The notes under the pieces: generated by a model | Seen by the model: only the letters and a program-made list of their open reading frames with translations | Databases searched by the model: none | Told to the model about the DNA's origin: nothing | Assembly (NCBI GenBank): GCA_028023455.1 | Contig: JAQFVV010000018.1 | Location: 3,687,800-3,751,799, forward strand | Length of the DNA stretch: 64,000 bases | Origin: Epiperipatus broadwayi | Taxonomy: Eukaryota; Onychophora; Udeonychophora; Euonychophora; Peripatidae | Direction of reading: 5' to 3' | Shown: positions 13,160 to 27,574 of the stretch, in pieces | Numbering within the stretch: position 1 is the first letter of the stretch | How the letters are laid out: each line of letters starts with the position of its first letter | Translations under genes and position numbers: made by a program

Positions 13160-13975
13160 ATTTGAACGAAACTTGGAGAGATAATTAGCAATTTGGAAGT
13201 TCAAATTAGTTTTGAAAGAATTAAAAATGTTATCATTTGGGCAATCTTATGTGGAGAGATCGATGTGGGTGATGCCACCAAATGGCCATTCTACTTAACC
13301 CAAGGTGAAAACTTTTTTACACTAAACGGAATAGAGGACAATAAGCAAAAGGTCACAACACTCTTTTTTTGGTAAAAAAAGTATTGAGTTAACAAGTTTT
13401 ATGACCATCCAGTAAAAAATTAAACTAATATTTTACCCTCATCCATTCTGTCACATATCTCATTTACATTTAAGAAATAGAAAATAGTTTAAGGGTGAAA
13501 CAATAAAAGTATAATTCAGCTCTGAAGGAGCTAGTGGAAGATTGTGTGTATGGGGAGTTTGTCGAGGTAATACTTAGGGATCAATTACTCTGGGCACATC
13601 TTATGACAGACTCAGACAACAGTTGTTAACAGAGACTGAACTAACATATTAAATTGTTATAAAAATGTAATAGCTTATGAACTAATTTTAGAACAGGCTC
13701 ATGCTTTTAAATCTAAACCTGAAGATTATATTAGTATGCAAGTTTTTAAGCTAGATAAAGAAGTATTAATCAGCAAAAATCTGAATATGAAAAGGGAAAT
13801 AGTTATATGCTTCTGCTGTGGAGAAATAGGCCATAGAGCAAAAGATTATAAGCAAAAGGAGGAAACATGTTTTAAATGTGGCAGAGGCATTTAGCAAGCA
13901 TATGTAGAAAATTTAGGAATGGGGAGAGCCAAGAGACACTCGGGTACCGAAAAATAGCCAAGATAAATTCTTAAT
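13160..13975 (+). pseudogene. Ty3/Gypsy Gag relic with zinc knuckles
   Basis: Broken Gag reading across frames. 13190-13375 contains ATKWPFYLTQGENFFTLNGI, typical of Gypsy capsid. About 13490-13640 contains a block like YNSALKELVEDCVYGEF followed by LRDQLLW and QQLLTETELTY-like pieces. 13700-13905 contains an uninterrupted piece ending in zinc knuckles, CFCCGEIGHRAKDY and CFKCGRG, before a stop. In the first knuckle (CX2CX4HX4C) the last Cys is Tyr. The second is cut by a stop after GRGI. No protease, RT or integrase follows: the sequence runs straight into the foldback at 14011. The element is dead and lacks pol. Confidence 0.8.
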
Positions 13976-14010
13976 CCTTTAATATTCATGTTGTATAGTG
14001 AATGTTTACT

Positions 14011-14830
14011 ATAGTAAATAGAGGGATTTGAGCTTAGGATTTTCAGTCTATATTCATACTCCACTCTATCTCAAATAACTGATACACATGACCATGCATA
14101 TGTAAAAAAGATAAATGATCCTTAATATACATATTTCATGCAGAACCTGCACTCACCAGTTGGGCCAGATCATAATCTTCCGCACATATATACAATCATT
14201 GCTCATCTTATATTAAGATAGAAATTTCTTCAACATTAATGGATAGGCTTCAGTTTTCTCACCCTTCCAACAAGTCAACTGTCCATTTCATTGAAAAACC
14301 AACAATGGAATACTCAAAACCCTTGGTGGATTTGATATTGTAGTCACATCCATGTAGATAATACATCAATCTTCATATCATCAGAGTCATTATGTATCCA
14401 TTTATATTAATAAGCTACATCATAGTATAAGTCCAGCCCATTCCTTTCCTATTATATAAATGGATACATAATAATCCGATAATATGAATGATTAGATTGA
14501 GATAATGTCTACATGGGTCTGACTACAATATCCAATCCACCAAGGGCTTTGAATGATCCAGTGTTGGTTTTTCAATGAAGAGTGGGAAAATTGAATCCCC
14601 ATTAAAGTTTAAGGAATCGTTATATTAATATAAGCCAAGCACTGACTGTATCTACTTGTGGAAGATTATAATTTGCCCAACTAATGGGTGCTGTTTCTGC
14701 ATAAAATATGTATATTGGGGATCATTTATCTATTTCACAGATGTGTTGTCATATGTATTAGTTGATTGAGATGGAGTGAAGGATGAATGTAGACTGAAAA
14801 TTCTAAGTTCAAATCCCTTTATTTAATAAG
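14011..14830. mobile_element. foldback element, about 0.82 kb
   Basis: Two long imperfect arms (14011-14409 and 14453-14830) are inverted copies with a 43-bp spacer. Matching landmarks are TAGTAAATAGAGGGATTTG at the left end against CAAATCCCTTTATTTAATA at the right end, and TTATGTATCCATTTATAT near the centre against its complement. Arms differ by scattered substitutions and small indels. No coding sequence. Confidence 0.8.
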
Positions 14831-17800
14831 GATTTTTGTTATTCATGATTGATTAGTTCAACAGGAACCAAATTTCCATGAGAGTAAATGTTAAGAATGT
14901 TTAACATCAAAATGCAGTAAAACTGTGATGTTTAACTTTTATATGCTATTATATAAAACATTTAATCAATATTTATTTTAAAGTATTAATAAAGTTAAAT
15001 TTTTACATAAATAAAAAATATTAATTAATAATCAGTAGTTATGAATTTAAAAGCTGTCTACAAATTAACCCATTCCTCTTATCAATTTCATTTTAAAAAA
15101 CGTCTCCTTTTGCTTTTTTTTTGCCTATAATTTTTGAGATAATATGCTGATCACAATTTTTTTTTTAAGTTGATTTCACAATATGAAAGTGTCTAAGATC
15201 AATGTCTTTTTTAATGTACTTCAAAATAATTTTAAATTATTACTTTATAATGTTTTTCATTATCCAAAGGTTTATCCTGTTTGAACAATCAGATATTATG
15301 ATGTCTTTTAAGTCTTTAAATCTGAGAGCATTTTTTTATTATTACTTTTTGAATTTAATTGAAATTAGTTTTGTCCTGTCAAAATAAAATTTTGTTTTGG
15401 AAATCAGAATTTTATTTTACTTGGATAAATTTTTATTAAATGCTGATGTGCTGTGAACTTTTTTTTTTTAATATTAAAATATTTTTAAATATAATCTTTA
15501 TGCTTTTAACTGATTATTATTATATCTTAGTTAAGTGCTAATTGTCATCCCAGTTACTGAATTTGGTTTTTAATTAGTAAATGATATTTATATTTTATTC
15601 ACCTTCATTAATTTTAGAATTAACATTTATGCTTTTATAATATCATTTGTGTTTAAGTTTAGAAGATATTGGTAACATTGTAACTATATATTAGTATGCA
15701 ATGTATAGTACTGAAAACGATGTGAGAGAGTTTATATATTATTTTTTGTGAATTTCTGCGTCAAGAAGCTGCAACAATTTTTATTGTACAATATTTTACA
15801 ATATTCTGTTATGATTTTGTGAAACATTGTTGAATAAAGATGTGCAAAGTACTATCATTCAATTTTTTCTAGAGATTTTCCAAAATTATGTATTTATTTT
15901 AAGATATATAATGATCTTTTTAATTTTGGATCAGTTTTTTTTTTTATAGAATATTTTTGCTTTTTTTGTACTTGTTAATAATAATTTGTCAAATTCAATA
16001 TTATTTTACTTCATATACATATACTTATATTATCTACAGCATTATTTTTTTAGTACAGGGAGTATTGTAAACATACTCTCATATCATGTCTATTATATAG
16101 CAAGGATGAAGAGGATCTCTCTTATACTACAGATCACTGTTAAATTGTACTTGAAAATAAGTTGGACTTTTTTGTTAACTTTTACCATACCAAATTATAT
16201 TTTGCACCTATAAACAGCTTACACATCCAAGACAGAATCAAATTAATGGCATTAATTTATTTACTCGTATTCCTGCAAAAATATTGTTTGTAATTATTCA
16301 AAAGCAACTGATTTATCTCATCTCTAAATCTCTAGTGATTGGAAAGTACATGCAATTGTTAACTACATCATGATTTAATAAATTAGCTTAATTTTGGATA
16401 AACCCTTTTTTTATTATTATTTTTAACTATCAGTATATGTGGCAAATGCCAGTTTATTTACTTTAATTATACATATCCCTGATTTTTTTTTTGTTAAAAC
16501 ATGAAATAATTTGTTCCTGGTTTATAACATTATAGCAGAAAACCAAAATTAGATATATAAAATATTAAATGTATTTTGTGACTTATATTATTAGTGTTTT
16601 ATGAATTGAAAATTTAAATAATTAATGCAATTTTAAAAAAAATTACATTATAATTTTTGTAATACCAATTTAAGAAAACTATCACATTCAAAGATAGTAT
16701 AATTTAAGTTTCAAATAACAAATATTTGTTGTGTTATATATGATCATATATCAGTCTGTATATTATTTGTTATAATAATTTAAAGAAATAATGCTGGTGT
16801 AATATATTGTCATCTTAGTTTTATAAAAATTTATTATGGACTATGAAAATTAGCAGATAAGCTACTTATTTTCAATATCAAATAGTAATAGCTATTTTTT
16901 ATTTTCAGCAAAAAGGCTGTCAGAAAATCTAATGATCATCTAAAAACAATTATTTATATGTCATTTTTTAATATAGCTTTCAAAATCTATCTTCACTGAA
17001 TTCTGTTGTATATCCTAACTTAATCTATAGCATAATTTTTTGTTGCTATTTGTTGTTTGCCTAAATCTATTGATTTATTATATGTTTACTTAAAATATTT
17101 TTATTAATTTTATTATTGTTCTAAATACTATATTTTTAAATCTTTACTCTTTTTTATAATTATATATAACATTTCTATTTAATTAAAACAAAATCTTTCC
17201 AATACCCAAAGAGCTCCACTCATTAAAAAATGAGTAGCAAATGTAAGCCAATAGAAATAATATGCAAACCATTATATGAGTTCTAAGACATAAAACTGAA
17301 TCTCAAGCTATTAATCATAATCTATTAATAAATTGCTAATAAATATTTAAAATGTTATTTTTAAAAATCGTTTTTGGAATCCCTGGTTATTATAAATAAT
17401 TAAATACATATTTGAACTAACCGTTTTTGCAAAAGTAACTTTCAACTTAATCAATAGGTTTTACACAGTGAGAAGTTGCTTTTTTTTTTTTTTTTTTGCA
17501 CAGAAGTATTAGTACCTACTAGAGAATAATTTTATTATTCATCTGCACTAGGGTATTTGCCATTCCTTTTGGAGGAAGCCCATTTCATGGGTAATGATGA
17601 CAATTTTTTCTAGTGCAGTAGTATTCATTGCCTAATAGAAATAAATTTTTGGAAAACTTTCTTGAGTTAATTAAACATTTATTTATTTATGTAACAACTG
17701 ATTTATATTCCTCAGTTAAATGAAAAGTGATTATTAATTTTATATTTTTTAGTTTTTTTTTGTTTTTGTTTTTACTTCAAGAAGCTTAGCCATTTAAATG

Positions 17801-19332
17801 TAAAGTAGCAAGAAGGGTGTCATATAGGTAATAACTTTTTAATAGTATTTACAAATAATTAAAAGCAAATTTTAGTAATTGGTATATAGACATTTTTATA
17901 ATATGTAAAAAAAATCCTGATCTTTTTAATAGGCAACTTAAAAGAATTTATTGACGAAATTAATAGTTGATTCAGTATGCAAAGATTTTAATGAAATTGA
18001 ACTTATTGGGTTTTTTTTCATTAATAATATATTTCAAAGTAGTGTACATTATTACAAATATTTAAAATCACATTGCATATCTACTAGCTATAAGTCATAT
18101 TGAATAGCATAGATTTTCAGTGTGCTGCTGCTTTTTTAAAAAAGTTAAAAAGATGACATTTTTTCACAGGATAATGATTACTGCAGCTAAGTTAGCTATA
18201 TATGGAGCTATTATTATTTAAAAAATACAAAGGTGAGATGATAAATCAACATGAAACCAGAGAATATGTTTTCAGCTTGCTGGATGTGACACTATAGAGT
18301 CCAATATTGTAAAATCATACCTTCATTGGATTAGACATCTAAAACAAATGAACAATGTAAGGCTTCCTAAAAGGTTGTTTTATGATAAACTTAACATGAT
18401 TTTCATGGGAGAAGTAAATTCCATCTGTGTTATAAACATTATCTCATAGTCATTATAAAGAAGTATATTATTGATTGATCTATGGGAGACATGATAGAAG
18501 ATAGAATGTATTGTAGAGCTATAATTAAACAAGAGTTGAAGTATTCCAGAAAGAAATGTTTTTTTTGCACAAGACATTAAAAGACATAATCATGAAATAA
18601 AATAGAAAAATAGATTGGCATCTTTTATAAGTGGATGTATTTGTGGTTCACAGATTGGTTTGTATAATCATTACAAAATTCACTTCTAATCTAGTTTTTT
18701 GTTTTCTTGGAATTAAAATAGCTATGTTTGTTTACAAGTAGCTGCTATCTGTGTGTCTGCTATATGATATTGAAATAAAATCAGTTATAACTGAAATGAT
18801 TTTCATTTAAAATTTGTAAACCTGAGGATTTAGAAATATGCAATTAAGAAATAATCAATTTTTATAAATGGTGTTCTATCCTCCTCTGTCTGAAAATTTA
18901 TTAAATCTGTGTTCTTGGATGTAAATAATATCATCTGATGTGAGAAATGGCTAATGAACTTTAGCTCAATTTTCATGATGTGCATAATAAAATTTTCAAT
19001 AAATTGTCAGATCTAAATAGTGTTTTTTCATATTAGTGTATGATTTATATATCTTGTAACTTTATTTAATAAATAAACATTTTTCATTTTAAAAGTATAA
19101 AGAGCTCATTTTTTTAGTAGTGTTCTAATATTGAGATATTAAGCTAAATTGTATTAAGATGATATACAATGTCAGTTTAATCAAAGCCAGCATTTTATTC
19201 TAATATTCTAATTTGAAATTAGTTATATCTATCTTTCAGCTAAGAACTTACATTATTTGATATGTTTTTTTTTTAAAATAAATTTCTGTATTCAGAAAAT
19301 AAATTAAACATGACATTAATAAAGATTGGAGT

Positions 19333-19410
19333 CACTAATAACAAGATGATTGGCATGGTGGTAGTACATATGACTTTCAATCTTATGACAGAATTTAATT
19401 CTGAGCATAT
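19333..19410 (+). repeat. tRNA-derived SINE head (degenerate)
   Basis: GGCATGGTGGTAGTACATAT, then ACTTTCAATCTTATGACAG and AATTTAATTCTGAGCAT, resembles a tRNA-derived SINE: A-box-like start, anticodon-like CTTTCAATC and a decayed B box (TTTAATTCT for TTCGATTCC). It is not a functional tRNA because the stems do not pair well. Confidence 0.45.
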
Positions 19411-20185
19411 GTGAAGCTTATGATTGTCTCAAGTTACACCCAATATTAGGATTTTCTTTCTGATCCATAGTTAATCTACTTGTCTAGAAAGTAAAAGGAC
19501 CCAAATTGATCTAGTTGTGCAGATGAATGTTGACGTGCTAATTGTAAAAATGCAAAACATAATTGTAATATAGATAACCTTGAGTACTATTGAGGGAAAG
19601 GGTCAAACTTTTCCAGGCCCTTGATTACCTCTGATTCATAATGACAAAGTTAGATGAAGTTAATTTGTAGGTTGTGCTTTCTTTCAAAAGTAAAACTTAA
19701 TATAGAACAGTTACATTTAGCATATTTAAGAATTGATAATCTCCAAGACTTGGTTGACATCTTTACTACTAGATAGTCATATTTGCCAATCATCACTTCA
19801 AGAAGTTTTTCCATGTTATAGGGAAGCTTGTGCAATAAAAAAGTTATTGCCTTGGACAGATCAAAATATTTAATCCTTAGCATATTATAATTTCTTAAGC
19901 TATGTGTGTCGATTTGAAGATAACATAGATTATAAAAGGAAGTTGATGATTGGGTAAGTGTGGAGATTCTATTTTTTAAAAACATAAAATTAAGCAAAAT
20001 TTATTTTATATTATGAATTTTATAACTTTATGTTTAATGCTTTAAAAATGATAAGTTGATTCTGTGATTGCTTTTCTGTTTGTTTTGAAGCAAGTATATA
20101 TTAATAACTCTAAATTATGTAATTAGTTAATTCTAATGAGTAATAATTTATTTTTGTAACAAATAACTTCATTTAATTTTCATAG

Positions 20186-20258
20186 GTGAAGTAGATCAGA
20201 TGTTAAATAAAGAGAATACTATTCTTAGTAATATTGTCTCCGAAGAATTAGATCCACT
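20186..20258 (+). CDS. CIAO3: CIAO3, internal exon (73 bp)
   Basis: Short exon between acceptor TTTTCATAG and donor GTAAGT. It completes the Gly codon from the previous exon and reads E-V-D-Q-M-L-N-K-E-N, then TILSNIVSEELDPL. This follows the T-T-G-E block as in the family, in the poorly conserved linker before the [12 protein letters not shown] block. It ends two bases into a Leu codon. It is too short to find without its neighbours, but the phase on both sides is exact. Confidence 0.92.
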
Positions 20259-21002
20259 GTAAGTTCTATTGATACTTTTTATTGTAGTTTTATTACATAC
20301 ATTATTTTCATTAATAACAAATAAATTCTATAAATATATATAACTGTGTTAAAAATATTGCTAATAATATACTCTAGTATTGTTTTTTTTTTTTTAATTC
20401 AAATGCAAAACTTTATTATTATTATTTTTTTTGTTAAGTTGTAAATATTAAGATACAATGATGATTAGTACTTGATGTGTTATTTTACTGTTATAAAACA
20501 TGTATGTTTAAGTGCTTTGAAAAAAATTATATAATACCATCTTAATCTTCATTAATGTTGTAAGAAAAAGTTTTTCAATATAATTGTATAAGACATTAAT
20601 TATATAATTTTAAGAATAGGTATATGCATAATAAAACATCAAAAATTTTAGTTCTCAGTAGTATAATTAGGATTTTTCATTTACAGTTAAATAAACTCTG
20701 CAATTTAATCAAACAATAAATAATTACATTGACATTTGAATTCATTTTTACTCACATTTTATTTATTTCAAAGCAAAATTTATATTATATATTGAAAATT
20801 GTGAGTATTCAATATTTTCCAAAATTTTAAACATAAGTACTTTACAAAGTGATCGCATGATTAGATAATCTGAATTATAATGTAAATATAAAAGTATATG
20901 TATAAACTATCATAACTTTAGATATTTTATATATATTCATAATGTATACATAATTTAAATTTAAGCAAAAAAAAAATCTAATTATTTATTCCATTAGTCA
21001 AT

Positions 21003-21130
21003 CATTCAAAATGTAACACAGTAGGAATTTTCTCCACACAATTACAAGCCATAATAATCATTGGATGCTAGTGTCTGTTCATTCAATATCCCCAGATTAG
21101 ATTCTAACTTGTGGCTTTCATCAGTAGGGA
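21003..21130 (+). repeat. decayed MITE copy (family of 31743-31924)
   Basis: Shares a diverged match with the intact MITE at 31743-31924: GGAATTTTCTCCACACAAT near the start, TTCAATATCCCCAGATTAG in the middle and CTTGTGGCTTTC near the end. No clear right terminus. Confidence 0.5.
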
Positions 21131-21370
21131 GCCTTTGATCTAAGAACATTGTACCAAGATTTTTGGATCTAAGGTAACCCTCCTGAGGCCATGTTTTTAA
21201 TCCAAGCTAATTTGTTTGTATAGTTATACAGATCTGAACCCAGTTCAGTATCTATATATTTTGTGTCTGGTTTTTAAATAACCATAGTTATTACCATTCT
21301 TTGGCTATGATTTAACATTAAACCACTATAATATTACATGACTACCATTTCTTACGCTTAAATAATGTGT

Positions 21371-21490
21371 TAACACAATAGCAATTTTTTTCATACAATA
21401 TTGTCATTCAGTGCAAGCTATAATGATCAATGGATGCTATCAGTGCATCAAAATTTTTATCTAGTGCCTACTCATCCAATAGTGTCATAA
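21371..21490 (+). repeat. decayed MITE copy (family of 31743-31924)
   Basis: Another diverged partial copy, with CATACAATATTGTCATTCAG near the left and TCTAGTGCCTACTCATCCAA, which matches the intact MITE exactly over 20 bases. It breaks off in the middle of the element. Confidence 0.55.
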
Positions 21491-24400
21491 TGTTATTATG
21501 TTTTCATTCGAAATATATAAAATGTTTCAAGATGACCTTTGATAAAAATTTCAGGAAAAAAATTTCAAATATTTTAAGAGTTTTTAAACTTTGTAGTTTT
21601 AATAATTTAACTACATTTTCTATTATTTTTATTTTTTTATAATGGATAGAGTTAGGCATTTTAAGGACGTAATTGTATTATCTCATTACAATTTTATATT
21701 GGTATATATTTTTTTTCTAATTCTACAATAAATTATAGCAAGTGGATGATAAGCAATGGCTAATAACTATTAATAATAATTATGTGACATAGTACCTTAT
21801 TGCATAGTTATCTAACCACCCCCCTTGAAAATGGGATTTAATATGCATATTCTCATTTAATTTAATTGAAACCATGATCAAACTCCAAGTTATTAACAAA
21901 GATGTCATTAAATTTCATTTATTGTTCACTAAATAATTTAATATTACATATTATTTCAATCTACAGCAACTTAGAATTTGAAAAACCTTCAAATACAGTA
22001 TTTACTTTTGATAAAAAAAGTTTTAAAGAGATAGTGAGGGGATGTGGGGGGGGGGGATAAATCTTGCTGCAAAATTATATTTTATTTTTAAAATCATCTT
22101 GATTTATGTAAATAATTTTAGTATTTTATGTGAAATTTATATTTCAGAAATTATATAATATAGCTTATTTGTAAAATTGAAATAGAAGAAAACTAAAGCT
22201 TATTCAATATAATACTAAAATCTTGAGATCTAAAAGTGTTTATCACACATTCTATGCTCCAGTGTTATTAAAATTTGAAATAATTAATTTTTTGTTATGT
22301 TGGATTAAATCATAAAAATAATGTAAAATAATAGCATGTAATTATTTTTTTAACAATAAAAGAAATAAATCACATAGATTTTCCTATTTATTAATAAATC
22401 AAATGGATTAAGTGTTACATATAGAATGCCTAGGTCTTCTATCTAAAAATACTGTTTCATTTTTGTTTCACATTTTTTATAATAAACAAAAAGAATGTGT
22501 ATTTTATATTTCATCTATTTTTTTTTCTTTCTATTAAAGTTTTTCAATTATATATTTTTAAATTTTTTATGGCAAAGCCAAAAATGAAAATAAAAATATT
22601 ACAATTTGATTATGTTATTCTTATCAAGCAACTAAATAAAAACTAACAATGCAAACAAATTCATGTTATAGAGTAATAGTATTTAATCCAAAGTGAAATA
22701 CTGATTTTAGCTTATGCTCTAGTTTTAGATGAGATAGATCAGATATTAATAATTTATATATGTGAAAGCTTAAAGTTTTATTTTTACAAATAAATAAATG
22801 TCTCCCATAAAAAGTTATATATAATAATTAGGAAATTTTCATGGTTTCTCAGGTGTAAATATTCAAAATTTTATTGAGAATTTCTGTCTATTTTTTTAAG
22901 ATAGAGTTCAACTATGATGTAACCAAATGTCTAACTGATTAAATACTAGGAATGCACATTCAAACACATTAGACATAAACAAAAAGTGAGATTCCATTTT
23001 TGATAGATTATGCACTGTTTTCATTTTCTGTACTGATAATCTTTTTTTCTTTTTCTTTCTATTTTTTTTTTTATTCCCTCATTTTTTAGTTGTTTTTGTT
23101 TACTTTGTCAGTTTAGTCACTTAAGTTGTTATAAGATCCAATTGCTATGAGTTTCTCATCTCATCACTTATCTCCGTATAATTTTTGAAAATGGAATTGT
23201 GTATTTGTGAAACAGAATTTTCATACTTTAATTCTAAGCATAACTATGTTGATTCCATTTTTTCTCCCTCTTTTTTATATACAAGTATGTACGAATCTAT
23301 AAAGTATGCAAAGATTCTAGATTCAGAAATATAGAAGTTCTTTATTAATCTGAAAAAAGCCAGTTCTGCCAATAATGATTTAGTAATTAGATTTAAGATA
23401 GGACTTTTATTTGTAACTATAATTATTTGCTTAATTAAGAAGTTGTATTTGCGTATAATTCTGCATCTTCTTTCATATGTAAAAGAACTCATAAAAGATG
23501 TTTTACCATTTCCCTCTTCCACAAAATATGACCAGATTGTCATGTCTGGGTGGATTGATTATTTAAGGGATAAAAATATAAATGATATTAATAAAAGTAG
23601 AGGAAACAAAAAAGGAAATAATAATATATATTTCATCATTTATTAATAAGTAAACTGGAGTATACAAACTTTTCTTGATATGACTCTTCAAGAATTAATT
23701 ATAAATTAGAGATTATAGTTATAGAGTTATCAACTTTAAAATTGGTTTATATGCTTATGTAAAGAAGAGAAGTTTTTTTGGTAGCTGTAATTTGTTTTTG
23801 TTTTTTTTTGAAGAAATATTTCTCTGAGTGAAAGAAGTCTGCATGATGTTAAATTTGCTAATTTAAAGGTAAACCCAATGATTTATTATAATTTGAACTT
23901 TTATTCATCTATTGAAATATGACACTTTTATTGCCAGTGATAAAACTGCATTAAATTCTTGTTTTAAGTCAATACCTTAGCACATATCTGGCTAACTCAG
24001 ATTAACAATGTACTCTAGTTAATAATAGTTATGTACTATTTACCTACTATTTACTACTGTGCTGGTTATATGAAAGCAAAATTCTAAGCCTGCTTTTGAT
24101 TTGAGCAAATTTGTAAGTTTCGCCTGGACCTGAATTTAAATCTCAAATTGAAAGTAATTATTGAGTCACCTGTTTTTACTATAAAAATTATAGCTATTAG
24201 CAATAATTTAATTTTATTCAACTTTGGAAGTGTTATTCATCTACCAGATGATATTGCAAATAAATTTGTTGTGCTTACAGATTTGTCTTCAGAGTGAAAA
24301 AATTGTGAATCCTTTGATGCTTTGATTTAATAGTTTGCTTTTGAAAATAATTGCAAGTTTTATATTTTCAGGAGTTAACTAGTAAAGTATAATTTTTAAA

Positions 24401-24694
24401 TCATAACAATTTAACAAGTAAAAGTTAGTTAATATAACAGCATAAAAAAAACTATTTGCAGACCTCAAAAAAAAATATTTTTTTAGTTTTTTTCGAATTG
24501 TAAAGTTTAAAATTTGTATTTGCCTTCTAGTGATAAAATCTATTTCAATTTATTAATCAACTGACAGATGAAGGGAAAACATATTAAAGCAATTATGGAA
24601 TATGTGTATATATATATATGTACATATATATATTGTGCCATTACAATTTAGTCATTAGCTAAATTTGTAGTAATGTGCATGAAAGAAAATGTGG

Positions 24695-24790
24695 AACAAA
24701 AAAATCATCATCACATTTTTATATAGTAAAGGAAGCTGTAGGGCACCCAAGTTTAAACCCTACAAGATCAAGTTTTGAAAGCTTAAGACA
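24695..24790 (+). repeat. tRNA-like SINE head (degenerate)
   Basis: GGAAGCTGTAGGGCACCCAA, then TTTAAACCCTACAAGATC and AAGTTTTGAAAGC, resembles a tRNA-derived SINE head with a TTTAA anticodon region and a decayed B box. No clear tail or target duplication seen. Confidence 0.4.
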
Positions 24791-27574
24791 GAAAGAGAGT
24801 GGGGCAACAGTTATGTTCTTTATTTGTTTGTGTGTTGATAAAAACTCAAAAAATAGTAGTACACACATTTAATAGTTAATTTTTTTTTTGTTAAAAAGTA
24901 GTTATAACTTGTTACACATATATAGGCAGTGTATGTGTAAGCCATTTAATTGTTTTATATTTCAGATATTAAACTTTCTTCAAAACTAACCTATATTTAC
25001 TGGATTCTAATATTTTATTCTATTTCTATTTTTGTTTTTCTATGATTATAGTTTGGGATTTGAAGGTTAAGAATTTAATTTTAGATATTAAAACTATAAA
25101 TTTCTAAAAAGCATTTAGATTATTAATGGGCCAGTTTTATAAATTAGTTGGATGATAAAGTGTGTGTGTACATCGCATACATAAATCTACATTTTTTTAA
25201 TTACATATTGAAAAAAAAAAGGAAGAAAATCTGTTAAATTATCTTTTATTATTTTTTTATATAAAGATTGTTTTTCTGTTAAACTTAGACTGTGTGAGAA
25301 GTCTAGCTCTAAAAGTTTCCCATCAGCTTGATGAAAGAAAGAAGCTCAAACTTTAGGTGTTACATTTTGTGACAGAAAAAGGATTAAGACTATTTTTTCC
25401 TTCAAAACAAAAGTTTGTCTACAAATCATGATAGTGTGAAGTTTCATATTTTTCCTTAACTGACAGCTGAAAAAAAGATCGCACTATCCAGCTAAAAATG
25501 AGTTAGCTGAAAATAAGCTATAAATATACTTAAATGAGTTGGTCAAAAATAGAAAAAAATCAGATATAAAACCAGTCTGAAAGATCACTTGAAAAAGAGA
25601 TTTTAAAAATATTGAAACTAAGAGACAAGCATTTGATTCATCAGATATCAATTTTAGAATCATTTTTTATTTTTAATATAAAGTTTTTTTTTGTGAAGAT
25701 TAAAAACAGCATGGCAGGTTAAAATAAATATAAATCTCGTCTGGGAAAATCCCTGATTCATTCCAGAACTAGAATATCGTATAGAAAAAAAAAGTCTTGT
25801 CTGAAATTAAAATATTATACACCTGATGACTGATTAAGAAAAATTCGATATTTTAAGCAAAGAAACATTCACCTGCATTTGAAAGCTGAAGGAAAATGAT
25901 CAATTGATTGATAAGTATTAAATCATCTAGTACAAATTAAATTATCTACTACAAATTGAATCCAGTGACTGAGTTTTAACCCAAGAAAAAGTATAAACCT
26001 GAAGACAACTGATATACTTCATCAATTAAAAGAATCATGCTAGAAGGAAGGGAAGAAAAGTTCCAGTGCCAATACGATTCCCATTAAAGCAAATAACCTC
26101 AGTAGAATCATCACCATCAAATAATTATACACTTAAACAGACGGTTCCAAAGAAACACAAAAATTGTTGCTGCCAAAGTAGACATTAAACAAGATAAATT
26201 TGAATCATTGGAAGTCGCTACCAAAGAATAGAACTGGTAATATGAATTTTTTTATATATATTTTCTTTATGATATCAGAGACTTAGTAAAACTTTAGCAA
26301 TAAAGTTGTATATTTTCGTTTGTTATCTCAGAACTTTTAAAACAGCTAAGATCGATTGAAACCAAGGATTTCTTACTAGTGATAACCATAAGCTTCATTA
26401 ATGATTTTATGTGTACTAAAATTATGATTGTCTATTAACTTAAAGTTATGAAATGTTATTAATATGTAAATTTTTTTTTGTATTATTTTGTTTTTAAATA
26501 ATATTTTGGTTATAATGGGTTCAATACACCTACATAATTATATAAGAATACTTGTTGCATATATGTAATTGTGTGTGAATGTAAAATAATAGGCAGTATT
26601 AAAAATATTAGATTATTGTGTATTAAGTTAAAGTATAGCATTTCAGAGCTTAGAAGGGAGGGGGAGAAAAAGGTACTTTGAAACTTGTTTCTAAAAATCT
26701 TGCTTTTTCTGATTCTACTAACATTTTTTAACCATTTTACTTTACATGTTAGATTATAAAAGTATGTGTGCAAAAGAGAAAAGAAAAAAAAAAGAGTGTT
26801 TATTTATTTATTTTTTGAGATATTTTCTGGTGGAGTGAGAATCTTAGCAAATTTGACATCCAATTTAATATACATTATACCAGTTACAGGAAAGGGGGAA
26901 GAATTTAAAATTAATATTATGATTTTAAAACAGTCTATTATGATTATTGTTGTTATTGTTAATATCAATTTTCATGTAGACGTAGAATTTTTTATGTATA
27001 CGTTAGAAATGCAGTAATAAATGTTAATTTGTTTTATTAAACAGAAGCGTATATATTTCATTAAGAGTATTTTTTTATTAGTTGTGATCATTCATCATCA
27101 AGGTGAATATTAGTTATTTAAGTTCCAATTAGATATACTAAGATTAGCCAGTAATTTTTAATTTCTGAAACTAAATTTTATGATTAGGCTTAGTCCTAAA
27201 GCTATGCTTGAGACCATTATCGTTATCATTGTCATCATCACATTTACTTAATGAGATAGATAAATGTTTAAAGGCCATAAATAAATAATGATTTCATGGT
27301 ATTTAGTTGACATTTGTGAATAATTGTAATAACCACCATTCCATCATCTATATCATGCAAGGATGAGTGAATTGCCATCCTAAATTAATAATATAATCTG
27401 AGCTAGTAAAACTTATAAAAAAATATTGAAACACATTTATTATGTAAGATCTAGGAGATGATTACTGTCTGATAAACTTTATATACTCCACTTTAGTTTA
27501 AAGATGTTTTATGTTTACCTAAGTGTTATTGCATACAGTGATATGGGTTAAAAGCAAAACCCTCCATTTTTATT

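Larger units (their letters stand above)
6203..20185 (+). other. CIAO3: CIAO3 intron, about 14.0 kb
   Basis: Phase-1 intron with donor GTGAAT and acceptor TTTTCATAG. It contains a 66-bp tandem pair, a ZBED5-type hAT relic, a small foldback at 11105-11377, a Gypsy gag relic, a larger foldback at 14011-14830 and a tRNA-like fragment near 19333. The remaining stretches (6925-8600, 10700-11100, 11380-12530, 14831-19330, 19500-20185) are AT-rich with homopolymer and TA runs. I see no gene or known repeat in them. Confidence 0.85.

Noticed and set aside
19650-19997. 115-residue minus-strand open frame
   Set aside because: No recognisable motif, AT-rich composition, inside an intron of CIAO3. Not distinguishable from chance.
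24602-24635. Palindromic TA/GTAC run as a regulatory site
   Set aside because: A (TA)n microsatellite with GTAC interruption, as at many other places in the window.
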